A stretch of 64,000 nucleotides of DNA. It comes from an uncultured Halocynthiibacter sp. GTDB lineage: Bacteria; Pseudomonadota; Alphaproteobacteria; Rhodobacterales; Rhodobacteraceae. Position numbers and translations under genes: made by a program. The notes beneath the pieces are model-generated. The model saw only the letters and a program-made list of their open reading frames with translations, was not told the origin of the DNA and did no database searches. This document shows positions 39,989 through 48,830 of the stretch, one piece after another. Positions within the stretch are counted from its first letter, which is position 1, and every line of letters starts with the position of its first letter. The DNA lies in assembly GCA_947503035.1 (NCBI GenBank), contig CANNCD010000002.1, positions 124,001 to 188,000 on the forward strand. Reading direction: 5' to 3'.

Positions 39989-40309
39989 TTAAACAGAACC
40001 GTCGATCCACGCCTTAAGAGCAGCCTTTGGAGCGGCGCCGCTTTTGTTGGAAACAACTTCGCCATCCTTAAAGATGAACAACGCAGGAATGCCGCGCACG
40101 CCCATTGCAGATGGGGATTGTGGGTTTTTGTCGATGTCGACCTTAACGATTTTCACGTCTTCGCCGTATTCGGCAGCAAGCTCTTCAAGCGCTGGGCCGA
40201 TTTGCTTACATGGGCCACACCATTCCGCCCAAAAGTCCACGACGACAGGCACGTCAGAACCCTTAACGACAGCGTCAAATTCGGCGTCTGTTACTGCGAT
40301 AGTTGCCAT
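39989..40309 (-). CDS. trxA: Thioredoxin
   Basis: A 106-residue thioredoxin with the active site [13 protein letters not shown] and the cis-proline segment [16 protein letters not shown] at 40309 follows AGGAGAAAAAC on the minus strand. It is the last gene before a strong terminator and lies 62 bp after addA. Confidence 0.96.
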   Translation of the reverse strand: MATIAVTDAEFDAVVKGSDVPVVVDFWAEWCGPCKQIGPALEELAAEYGEDVKIVKVDIDKNPQSPSAMGVRGIPALFIFKDGEVVSNKSGAAPKAALKAWIDGSV

Positions 40310-40371
40310 TGTTTTTCTCCTAACAGGGGGCAGCATTTGGAGTCAGAACCTAAGGACGCCCCCCAAAAAGG

Positions 40372-43300
40372 TCAAGGTGTAGGTGTTCGAAGAAGTGCGT
40401 CACGCATGATCTTGTGTGGGATGTGGATCAACTTTGCGTGACGCGTCCATAAAACAGCCGCTTTGATTTCGCGATCTGGGTAAATTTTGCTTAACGCCGC
40501 ATGATAGGCACCCATCTGGCGAAGGACACCTTCGGGGGTTGATTCTGGCCCGTCGGGGACAAAAATATTTGACTTGAAATCGACCACGGTAACCGTGTCA
40601 TCGGTGATCAAAAGCCGGTCAACCGTGCCGAAAATACGCCGCCCAGACAGATCATCAACCGGCGCGGTGATGTCAACCTCGGCCAAGGCATTGCCGTCAA
40701 ACAGATACGCCAGCTCGGGGTCGGTAAGAACCTTAGTGACCTCGGCCAAAATATCGGCGTGATCCGTTGGGTTGGTCACAAGGTCGGCGTTTTCCAATAG
40801 CCGCTCGGCCATGTCGGGCCAATTGGTGGCATCGTGCGATGGCAAGTGTTCCAGCAAAAGGTGGATCTGAAGCCCACGTCGAAGGGACTCTTCTTCGGAT
40901 TTTTGCGTGTCCCCAGCCAAAGCCTTGGCGCCACCCAGATCGCTTGGGGCGAGGGTGCCCAAAGGGGCGGCGGGAACGGGTGCATTTGTATCTATCCATG
41001 CGGGAATACGCACGGGTGCGGGCGGTTCGGCGTCCGCGGCGTCGATCAACGGAAGGGACCAGTCGCCCACGGCATGACGTTTTCCAGCCCCCAGCGCGAA
41101 ATCATGATCCACGGCCCCGACATGCGACATGCCTTCGCCGATGATATCGTACCACGACGGTTTTCCGTCGCGCTGTCCGCGGGCGCCAGCAACGATCAAC
41201 CATTTCTCGGCACGGGTCATTGCCACGTACAACAGTCGCATGTTTTCTTGTTCCTGCACGACCTTTAGCCGGTCATGCGCAGCGGCCATCGCGTCGGGGC
41301 GTTCGCCTGCTGGGACCTTCCAGAACAGGGCGCCATCGTGGGTCAAGATTTCCTCTTTTACGCTTGGGCCCGCGCCGAACGTATCGGGCAAAATCACGAT
41401 CGGCGCCTCAAGGCCCTTGGACCCGTGCACCGTCATCACACGGATCTGGTCCGATGCGCTATCGATTTGGCGTTTGATGGTCATCTCGTCACTGTCGAGC
41501 CACGCAAGGAAACCGGTCAGGCTGGGCGGTTCAGATTGTTCATAGGTCAGCGATTGCGTCAGAAGCGCATCGACCCCATCGACACATTCCTCGCCCAAGC
41601 GGCCAATCAATTTGCGCCGCGCGTCATGCACGGTCAAAAGCCGCTCGATGATCTCAAACGGCCGTAAGAAGTCCGCTTGGTTCAACATATCACCCAAAAT
41701 CGCACGGGTTTCGGCATGGTCTTCGCGTTTGCGCAACGCCTCCCAGAGGTACTTTTCGCTGCGCCCTTGGGCGAGATCATAGAGGTCGTTTTCGCTCCAC
41801 CCGAAAATGGGGGATCGAAGCGCGGCAGCAAGCGAGAGACTATCCTCGGGCAGGGCTAGGAACCGAAGCAAAGCTGTGATGTCTTTGACCGCCAATTCCG
41901 CGCCGACCTTCAGGACATCAGCACCCGCGATATCAAGCTTCGCCTCCTTACAGGCGCGAATAATCTCCGAGAATACACCCGACCGTTTCCGAACAAGGAT
42001 CAAGAAATCACCGGGGCGTACGGGGCGCATTTCATAGGTGCCAGAATGGCCAATTTCCTGGGGCAGAGGGACCTTTTCGTTGATCATGCGTTTGATTTCG
42101 GCGGCGATGCTGCGGGCGAGAACTACCTTAGGGTCGCTTTCGGATCGCTGATCAACCGTGTCCATCCAATCGCGTGGCGGCGGCGCGTCGGCAGGGTCAA
42201 GCGCTGGCCAAAGATCAACGCGCCCCGGCATGTCGTATTTGAACGCACGGTGCTTCGATGTTTCGCCGAAGCCCTCGTCATAGGGGGCATGGAACGTGGC
42301 ATCCACAAGCCCCAAAATCGCGGCGCTCGAACGGAAGGAATATTCCAATTGCAGGTTGTTTAGGCTCTGATCAACCGCCGCAAGACGCCCCGCGAATTTG
42401 TCCTTCATCCTACCAAAACCGGCGGGGTCGGCACCTTGGAACGAATAAATCGACTGTTTCGGGTCGCCTACAACAAAGATCGTGCGTTTTTGGTCCGCGC
42501 GCGCACCTTCGCCGGCGGTGAATTCATGAGCCAGCTGTTCGATCACGGCCCATTGGGTGGGGCTGGTGTCTTGGGCCTCGTCGACGAGAATGTGATCGAT
42601 CCCGCCATCAAGACGGTACAGAACCCATTGCGCCACCATCGGATCGCTTAACAACCCCTTGGCCGCAAGAATAAGGTCGTCAAAATCCAGCCAACCGCGC
42701 AGCTGTTTTGCGCGGTGGTAGCGTGGCAAAAACGCGTCGGCAAACCGATGAAGCACTAGCGACCGTTCAGCCGCTGCAAGACCGATCCGTTTGGCGCGCG
42801 CGCCCTCGATCCGCGCCATCAGATTATCCAGCGGGCTGTCCATGGCAATTGCTTCTCGGGTTTTCTTAGTCGGGAATTTACCGACCTTGGCTCCAAACGG
42901 CGAGGCCGCGCTGGGCCCATAAAGAAAGATACCCTCAAGCGTTCGAATGTCGCTAACCCGAAGGTTTTCAGGGTCTATATGGGCGATTTTTGCATATGCT
43001 TTCTTGTCATTCGCCCCGCCCAGCTGCAGTTCCCGCAACAACGCATGCAACACAGCGGCGGTCCCAGGTTGGCAAACATCGGCAAGGATCGCATCAAGGC
43101 TATCCTCCTCGGACAAACCAAAATCGGCCCAGATGGCCGGGCGGGATCGTTCAACGGCGAATGTTCCGCGATGTTTCGAGACCTCGTTCATCATGCCGTT
43201 GAAATCTTCGCCGGAATAATACCGCGCAAGCCCGTCGATTTCGTCGCGGGCACTGCCTTCGGCCATTTCATCGATGATGGAAGTCCGCAACATCTTGGCC

Positions 43301-43755
43301 GACCGATCATCCATCTCGGAAAACTGTGGAGAGACGCCCGCCTCAAGGGGAAAACGCCGCAATAGAGACGCACAGAAGGAGTGAATCGTCTGAATTTTCA
43401 GACCACCCGGGGTCTCAATCGCACGCGCAAAGAGTTGGCGGGCGCTGCGCAGGGTGTCTTGATCAAGGATCAGATCAATACCCAACCGCTCAAGGTCATT
43501 CACGAGCGCGGTGTCTTCGGCCATCGCCCATTGCCCCAAACGTTGGAACAACCGGTTCTGCATCTCGCTTGCGGCGGCCTTGGTATAGGTCAGACACAAG
43601 ATTTTCTCGGGAGCGACCCCATCAAGCAACATCCGCGCAACGCGGTCCGTCAACACACGGGTCTTGCCCGATCCCGCATTCGCCGAAAGCCACGTGGATG
43701 CGCGTGGATCGGCGGCTTGGATTTGGCGTTCGCTGGCTTCGTCGCGTTTGATCAT
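40372..43755 (-). CDS. addA: AddA helicase/nuclease subunit
   Basis: An 1127-residue UvrD-type helicase with C-terminal nuclease, the RecBCD counterpart that processes double-strand ends for recombination. Seen are Walker A ANAGSGKTRVL (about 28-38), CLTYTKAAASEM, Walker B HILVDEAQDTSPTQW, VVGDPKQSIYSFQGA, VMTVHGSKGLEAPIV, VAMTRAEKWL and the nuclease motif VVDFKSNIF. ATG at 43755 overlaps the addB TGA (ATGA). Confidence 0.95.
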   Translation of the reverse strand: MIKRDEASERQIQAADPRASTWLSANAGSGKTRVLTDRVARMLLDGVAPEKILCLTYTKAAASEMQNRLFQRLGQWAMAEDTALVNDLERLGIDLILDQDTLRSARQLFARAIETPGGLKIQTIHSFCASLLRRFPLEAGVSPQFSEMDDRSAKMLRTSIIDEMAEGSARDEIDGLARYYSGEDFNGMMNEVSKHRGTFAVERSRPAIWADFGLSEEDSLDAILADVCQPGTAAVLHALLRELQLGGANDKKAYAKIAHIDPENLRVSDIRTLEGIFLYGPSAASPFGAKVGKFPTKKTREAIAMDSPLDNLMARIEGARAKRIGLAAAERSLVLHRFADAFLPRYHRAKQLRGWLDFDDLILAAKGLLSDPMVAQWVLYRLDGGIDHILVDEAQDTSPTQWAVIEQLAHEFTAGEGARADQKRTIFVVGDPKQSIYSFQGADPAGFGRMKDKFAGRLAAVDQSLNNLQLEYSFRSSAAILGLVDATFHAPYDEGFGETSKHRAFKYDMPGRVDLWPALDPADAPPPRDWMDTVDQRSESDPKVVLARSIAAEIKRMINEKVPLPQEIGHSGTYEMRPVRPGDFLILVRKRSGVFSEIIRACKEAKLDIAGADVLKVGAELAVKDITALLRFLALPEDSLSLAAALRSPIFGWSENDLYDLAQGRSEKYLWEALRKREDHAETRAILGDMLNQADFLRPFEIIERLLTVHDARRKLIGRLGEECVDGVDALLTQSLTYEQSEPPSLTGFLAWLDSDEMTIKRQIDSASDQIRVMTVHGSKGLEAPIVILPDTFGAGPSVKEEILTHDGALFWKVPAGERPDAMAAAHDRLKVVQEQENMRLLYVAMTRAEKWLIVAGARGQRDGKPSWYDIIGEGMSHVGAVDHDFALGAGKRHAVGDWSLPLIDAADAEPPAPVRIPAWIDTNAPVPAAPLGTLAPSDLGGAKALAGDTQKSEEESLRRGLQIHLLLEHLPSHDATNWPDMAERLLENADLVTNPTDHADILAEVTKVLTDPELAYLFDGNALAEVDITAPVDDLSGRRIFGTVDRLLITDDTVTVVDFKSNIFVPDGPESTPEGVLRQMGAYHAALSKIYPDREIKAAVLWTRHAKLIHIPHKIMRDALLRTPTP

Positions 43756-46682
43756 CCGACGTCCTCCGGATTTGGGTCGTCGGCTTGGTCCCATTCGCCA
43801 TAGCGGGCGAGATGGTCAAACCCATAGGCATAAGACATTTTCTGCATGGCACGCCGTGACGTATAGCCCTGTTCGCGGTCGGAAAATGCGCGGACACGTT
43901 CATGGAGCTGATCCCACACCTCTTGCGCAGGCAGAGAGTCCAGTGGCGCACGTTTGTTTTCGGGGCTTGAACCCAGTCCGATGTAAACCGCGTCACGGAC
44001 ATTTCCGCGGCCAAGGTCCTTGAAGGCGCCATTTTCGACCATCGCTGCCTCGAGAAGAAGCTGGCGGTTAAAGTTCTTTTGGACATCATCGGATGGCGGC
44101 TTGCCGGTTTTGTAGTCGTAAAGATAGATCGCGCCATCGGCGGCGACATCAATGCGATCCACGGTACCTGTGATCTCAAAATCGAGTCCATTCAGCTGTT
44201 TTGTGCCTTTTTCCTCGAAAAAGCGTGGCTTGGCGATGGCCTGACGTTGGATTTCGTCCGAGATGAATTGATGTGCGATACGCCGAAGCTTTGAAAGCCA
44301 AAGACGCTGCGCAGTCGGCCACGGCACCTCTTGTTCAAAGACCTCTTCCGCCGTGCGGATTAGGCGATCAAATGCGTCCTGCGCGGGTTCGTCGCGCCAT
44401 TCCTTAATGAAACGCTCGAACACGGTATGGATTACGCTTCCGCGCAGCGGCGCATTTGGGGTTTGCGCAACCGGAGAAAGTTCGCGAAGGCCAAGGATAT
44501 ATTGCGCATAAATCGCATAGGGATCACGCACTAAAGTTTCGAGCCGCGTCACAGCAAGGCCTTTGGGGCGATGTTCCACGGGCGGGCGTGGAGAGGGACG
44601 TGTGGCGGCGGGCAACCGTTCCTCCGGTTCGTCCAAAGTCGCCGCAAGCGCAAGCCAATGATCCCCTCGGCGGGCCATGGATTGCACAACGGCGGGGCCG
44701 TTTTGCCCCTTGAGACCATTCAGAAGATTGAACAGACGGTTCACCCAACGGGATGGCACCGTTTCTGCCTCGGCGTTGCGTATGGCGCGGCTGATCCAGA
44801 TTTCCTTGGCGCCCATGGCCATTTGAAAATCATGCGCAGACAGGCCGATTTGCCGTTCCGGAAGCAACAGGCCCGCGTCATGACGCATTCGACGGTTCAG
44901 CCACGGATCGGGTTTGGGGGCTTGCGGCCAGACACCATCATTCAGGCCAGCCAATATCACGATGTCGGCAGACAAAACACGTGCCTCAAGTGTGCCCCAA
45001 ATCAGGACGTGAGGATGCGGAAGATCGGGATTGCGTACCTCGCCTTTGGATAAAACTGTGCGGAATAGAGACGTATAATCAGCGGCAGAAAGGTTTCCGG
45101 CATGATGCGCCTCTTCAATAAGCTCGCCAAGCGTAGTCTTGGCGGAACGTCCTGCATTTTCGTCCCAAAGCCGCCCTGATCCGTCGTTGTTTGGACCCGC
45201 GCAAATTTGTTCCGTGGCACGAATGTGGCCTGCGACATGATCGGCAAGGGGCGCCACGCCGATGTGTTCAAGTGGGGCAAGGGTCGAGACGATCCACTGG
45301 GCCCAAATCATCACCCCGTCGTCGTTTTTTTCCTTCGATGCCCATTCCAAAAGGGCGGGGCCAGACGGGTACGGCATACCCACGCGCCTGATGAAAAGCT
45401 CAAGCCGACGGGTGCGCAGGAGGTGGGCGTTCCGACCCTCGACGCTGTGGACCAAGGGGTGTTTCAAAATTGACAAAAGCCCCTCAGCGGTGAGCTTTTG
45501 CCCGATAAGCGCGCCGATCTGACGGAAAATCCGACCAGGGGCCGAAAGGTGCAGAGGAAGCCCCGCCGAGTCATCGGGAATGATGTCCCAGCGTTTCAAC
45601 GCAGCGCTGACTTGGCGCGTCAAATTCCGGTCGGGGGTCACCAGTGCGGCGGTTTTCCCGTCCTCGGCTGCCATCCGCAAACGGGTCGCGATGGCAAGCG
45701 CCTCGGCTCGCCCCGACGGAGCGTTGATTAGGGTTATGTCCTTGCAGGCCTTATCAAGGTCGGCCAAACGCGGCCCGTCTTCCAGCCACTGATCCGTCAC
45801 AGGGGCAGGGCGCAGTGCAAGCGAAACAAGCGCATTGCGCGCTGGATGCGGGGCAGGGGTGTCGTCCCACAAACGCACCTGTTCTGGTGCCATACCGAGA
45901 TTGTCGATCAACGCTTTGTATCGGTATTGCGGGTGATCCTCAGACACGAGGGCACCCTCAAGACCATCCCAAACATGGCGTGGCATATCGGTGTCAAAAC
46001 CAGGTATGACAACGGCACAATTTGGTTGCCGAGCGATGGCGGTCATAAGGGCATGCGTCGCCCCCCGCGAACCGGTGGACCCGACGACCAAAATCGGATC
46101 CCGCGGTGGGGTGTGTTGCCACATTTCCGCAAGGGTATTGGCGACGATGCGCTGACGTGCCTCGGCGCTTGGGGCGTTGTCGTTGAGGTCAAAATAGGCA
46201 CTAACAATGCTCAAAAAGGTTTGCGACCGTTGCCAGTGTCCCGATTGATCCGTCACATCAAGTGCGGCAATATCGGCGGGCGACACGTCTTCGCCCTGCA
46301 TTTCATCCATCAGGCGCGCAAGGCTGTCGGCGAGGTCAAAAATCGCCTCGCGACCGGCCAAGTCGGGCTGTTCGTCGAGCAGGCGCGTGATCATCTGCGT
46401 CAGCTCAAGCCGGTGTCGAAGCGAAGAGGGTGGCGCGCCCAGATCAGGTAGATCAGATCCGACCTGAGTGACGAGACGCAGCTTGGGCAGGAGCAATGCG
46501 CCCTGTTTGAGAAATACTTCTTCGAGGCGTTTTTTCATCCGTCCACTGTTCGCGTAAACCGTGGTCCGCGCGAGGGTCTCTGGATTGGGGGTCCGTGCCA
46601 GAAGGCCGTTGACGATACAGGTCGCGAAATCGACGCCACAGGGAACCCCGAACAGATTTGGCGTGTCGCTTGCCTTAAACAT
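43752..46682 (-). CDS. addB: AddB subunit of double-strand break repair helicase-nuclease
   Basis: A 976-residue AddB of the alphaproteobacterial type. The C-terminal nuclease motif YLYDYKTGKPP is clear and GTVDRIDVAADGAIY precedes it. The N-terminus (VPCGVDFATCIVNGLL) has no Walker A lysine, and I find no cysteines in the C-terminal half, so the Fe-S cluster of Bacillus AddB should be missing. ATG at 46682 overlaps the murU stop by 8 bp; an in-frame ATG lies five codons earlier. Confidence 0.92.
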   Translation of the reverse strand: MFKASDTPNLFGVPCGVDFATCIVNGLLARTPNPETLARTTVYANSGRMKKRLEEVFLKQGALLLPKLRLVTQVGSDLPDLGAPPSSLRHRLELTQMITRLLDEQPDLAGREAIFDLADSLARLMDEMQGEDVSPADIAALDVTDQSGHWQRSQTFLSIVSAYFDLNDNAPSAEARQRIVANTLAEMWQHTPPRDPILVVGSTGSRGATHALMTAIARQPNCAVVIPGFDTDMPRHVWDGLEGALVSEDHPQYRYKALIDNLGMAPEQVRLWDDTPAPHPARNALVSLALRPAPVTDQWLEDGPRLADLDKACKDITLINAPSGRAEALAIATRLRMAAEDGKTAALVTPDRNLTRQVSAALKRWDIIPDDSAGLPLHLSAPGRIFRQIGALIGQKLTAEGLLSILKHPLVHSVEGRNAHLLRTRRLELFIRRVGMPYPSGPALLEWASKEKNDDGVMIWAQWIVSTLAPLEHIGVAPLADHVAGHIRATEQICAGPNNDGSGRLWDENAGRSAKTTLGELIEEAHHAGNLSAADYTSLFRTVLSKGEVRNPDLPHPHVLIWGTLEARVLSADIVILAGLNDGVWPQAPKPDPWLNRRMRHDAGLLLPERQIGLSAHDFQMAMGAKEIWISRAIRNAEAETVPSRWVNRLFNLLNGLKGQNGPAVVQSMARRGDHWLALAATLDEPEERLPAATRPSPRPPVEHRPKGLAVTRLETLVRDPYAIYAQYILGLRELSPVAQTPNAPLRGSVIHTVFERFIKEWRDEPAQDAFDRLIRTAEEVFEQEVPWPTAQRLWLSKLRRIAHQFISDEIQRQAIAKPRFFEEKGTKQLNGLDFEITGTVDRIDVAADGAIYLYDYKTGKPPSDDVQKNFNRQLLLEAAMVENGAFKDLGRGNVRDAVYIGLGSSPENKRAPLDSLPAQEVWDQLHERVRAFSDREQGYTSRRAMQKMSYAYGFDHLARYGEWDQADDPNPEDVG

Positions 46683-47361
46683 GATTTGGCTCTCCAAGCA
46701 TTTCTTCGGCTACGGCAATACCTTGGGGATGACCGACATCACACCAACCGCCATCATGAAGCACGCCGAAAACGCGGCCCTTTGCCAGCATGTCGTCCCA
46801 CAGGGTGTTCAACGAAAACGCCTTGTCGTTGATCTGGGCAAGGCCGTCGGTGCGAATGATCTGTGCACCTGAATAGACATCGCCGGCGCCCCGCGAGATT
46901 TGGCCATCGGGTCCGATGATAAAATCGCCATCTCGTGTATATCCACGTGCGTTGGCACGAGGAATAAGAAGCAATAGCGCATCCATTTGGATCGGGTCCC
47001 ACATTCCACAAAGGGTCGAAATAGGGTTTGAACCCGTCCAAACGGCGTCAGAATTCAGGGTAATCACGGGGTCATGCCCCAAAAGGGGGAGGGCGTTTTT
47101 CAACCCGCCTCCGGTCTCCAAGAGCTCATCTTCGTGGATACAGGTGACGTCGCGGTTTTCTAGGTGGGCGTGAATTTGGCGACCAAGATAATGGGTATTC
47201 ACAACCGTAGTTTGCACACCAGCCGCGTCGATCAGGTCAAGCGCATGATCCAGAAGTGGACGATCTCGAACGCGGATCATCGGTTTCGGTGTAGTCGCAG
47301 TAAGCTGCCCCATTCGGGTGCCTTTTCCTGCGGCGAAAACCATCGCGGATTTTGGTGTCAT
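46675..47361 (-). CDS. murU: Nucleotidyltransferase, MurU-like (MurNAc-1-phosphate uridylyltransferase)
   Basis: A 228-residue sugar-phosphate nucleotidyltransferase with the N-terminal signature FAAGKGTRMGQLT and the conserved KPMIRVRDRPLLDH segment, and the metal-binding NSDAVW. Paired directly after a phosphotransferase like AmgK it matches the AmgK-MurU route that recycles N-acetylmuramic acid to UDP-MurNAc, known from Pseudomonas. Function inferred from family and pairing. Overlaps both neighbours. Confidence 0.82.
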   Translation of the reverse strand: MTPKSAMVFAAGKGTRMGQLTATTPKPMIRVRDRPLLDHALDLIDAAGVQTTVVNTHYLGRQIHAHLENRDVTCIHEDELLETGGGLKNALPLLGHDPVITLNSDAVWTGSNPISTLCGMWDPIQMDALLLLIPRANARGYTRDGDFIIGPDGQISRGAGDVYSGAQIIRTDGLAQINDKAFSLNTLWDDMLAKGRVFGVLHDGGWCDVGHPQGIAVAEEMLGEPNHV

Positions 47362-48344
47362 GGCAAAAGAGCCCCTCGGTTGGGCGGAGAAATGGTCGAA
47401 GTGACGGCATCGCGCAGATCGGATAGATCAGGGTGCGCAAGATTGCGCATAAGATGCCCCCAAACCCGCGGCAAAAGATCAAGATATTGTGGTTTGCTCC
47501 GCGTGTGTGCAAGGGACACGAAAACCCCGAGAATGCGCATGTTGCGCTGCGCACCCTGAACGGCGACTTCGCGTTTCAACACGGCCGGCGCAATGTCCGC
47601 GATGTCCGCAAAATGTTGAATACTCAGATCTCGGATTGCGTCCGGAACGTCACGCCGCGCATCATCAATCAGGCTCGCCAGATCATAGGCGCGATGCCCG
47701 ATCAGCGCGTCCTGAAAGTCGAGCAACCCAACCGATTTTTCATTTGTCCGTTCAGGAAGCCAGATCAGGTTGTCCGCATGAAAGTCGCGCAAAATCATCA
47801 CGGTGCAATCAGGCGTCCATCGATTGAGGGCGTCCAGCATCAGATCGTTTATCCGTTCGCGTGCGGTCTGCGACGGGGCCGTTCCGTTCCGCATTTGGTA
47901 TGCGTCAAACATCGGAGCGACAAAGTTCGCCATCATATCGGGGGCGTATTCGGTTAGTCCGTCTGTCGGCACATCGCGCAACGCATAGATTGCATCACAG
48001 GCGCGCGTGTAAAGGATCGGCTCGCTGGCGGGATCGGATTGGATTGCTTTGCTAAAAAGGGCGTCTCCGAAGTCTTCGATCAAAAGGAATCCACGGGTGA
48101 CATCATGGGAAAAAATGCGCGGCGCGGACAGGCCAGCGTGTAGCAAAGCCTTGGCCACGTGGATAAAAGGGCGGGTGTCTTCGCCGGTTTCTGGAGGCGC
48201 GTCCATCACAATGCGGGTTTCGCCATCGGCTTGTGTCGCGCGAAAATATCGACGGGACGACGCATCCGCCGCGAGCAATGAAACGGATGCGCCCGGCCAA
48301 TTCTGCGCGACGAAGTCTCGGGCCATCTCGGCACGTTTATCCAT
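47358..48344 (-). CDS. amgK: Phosphotransferase, AmgK-like sugar kinase
   Basis: A 328-residue APH-type kinase. The Brenner-like catalytic loop ILRDFHADNLIW and the metal-binding VGLLDFQDALIGHRAYDLAS are seen. AmgK phosphorylates MurNAc and GlcNAc at the anomeric position; its partner MurU is encoded next, with a 4-bp overlap. tsaE overlaps its start by 8 bp. An aminoglycoside-resistance role, often suggested by automatic naming, is unlikely given the context. Confidence 0.8.
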   Translation of the reverse strand: MDKRAEMARDFVAQNWPGASVSLLAADASSRRYFRATQADGETRIVMDAPPETGEDTRPFIHVAKALLHAGLSAPRIFSHDVTRGFLLIEDFGDALFSKAIQSDPASEPILYTRACDAIYALRDVPTDGLTEYAPDMMANFVAPMFDAYQMRNGTAPSQTARERINDLMLDALNRWTPDCTVMILRDFHADNLIWLPERTNEKSVGLLDFQDALIGHRAYDLASLIDDARRDVPDAIRDLSIQHFADIADIAPAVLKREVAVQGAQRNMRILGVFVSLAHTRSKPQYLDLLPRVWGHLMRNLAHPDLSDLRDAVTSTISPPNRGALLP

Positions 48345-48792
48345 AGATCAGATCCATTACCGCGGCCCAACGTGGGTTGTCCGTTTCTGCGACTAGGGTG
48401 CGGCTGTCTTGATCCGGTGCATCAAATGTCAGAACAAGCGCGCCATCTGGGATTTCCTCAGCAAGACGGTCTGGCCATTCAATTAGACAGAGCGCGTCCT
48501 CGAACGCGTCATCAAGCCCAAGCTCAAGCGCCTCGTCCGGCGAGGTAAGACGGTAAAGATCGCAGTGCCAAATTTCGAAATCTGGCGCATCATAGGTTTG
48601 GACAAGTGTGAAGGTCGGCGACGGCACGTCGCGCTGATCGGGTATCAGCGATTGAATGATCGAACGCGCAAAATGGGTTTTCCCAGCGCCGATATGCCCC
48701 TGAAGAAGAATAACATCGCCGACGCCAAGAATGGGGGCGATTCGTTCGGCCAATTTTTGTGTGGCTTCTGGGGACGGCAGGACATGTTTCAT
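48337..48792 (-). CDS. tsaE: tRNA threonylcarbamoyladenosine synthesis ATPase TsaE
   Basis: A 151-residue ATPase with the P-loop LQGHIGAGKTHFAR (about 31-44), the SPTFTLVQTY motif and the WHCDLYRL and LIEWPDRL motifs typical of YjeE/TsaE. It works with TsaD, TsaB and TsaC to make t6A37 on tRNAs; tsaD is also in the window (58229-59329). It overlaps amgK by 8 bp. Confidence 0.93.
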   Translation of the reverse strand: MKHVLPSPEATQKLAERIAPILGVGDVILLQGHIGAGKTHFARSIIQSLIPDQRDVPSPTFTLVQTYDAPDFEIWHCDLYRLTSPDEALELGLDDAFEDALCLIEWPDRLAEEIPDGALVLTFDAPDQDSRTLVAETDNPRWAAVMDLIYG

Positions 48793-48830
48793 CGCGCCAT
48801 ATTGGCCTGATGGCGCGACGCTCGCAACCG

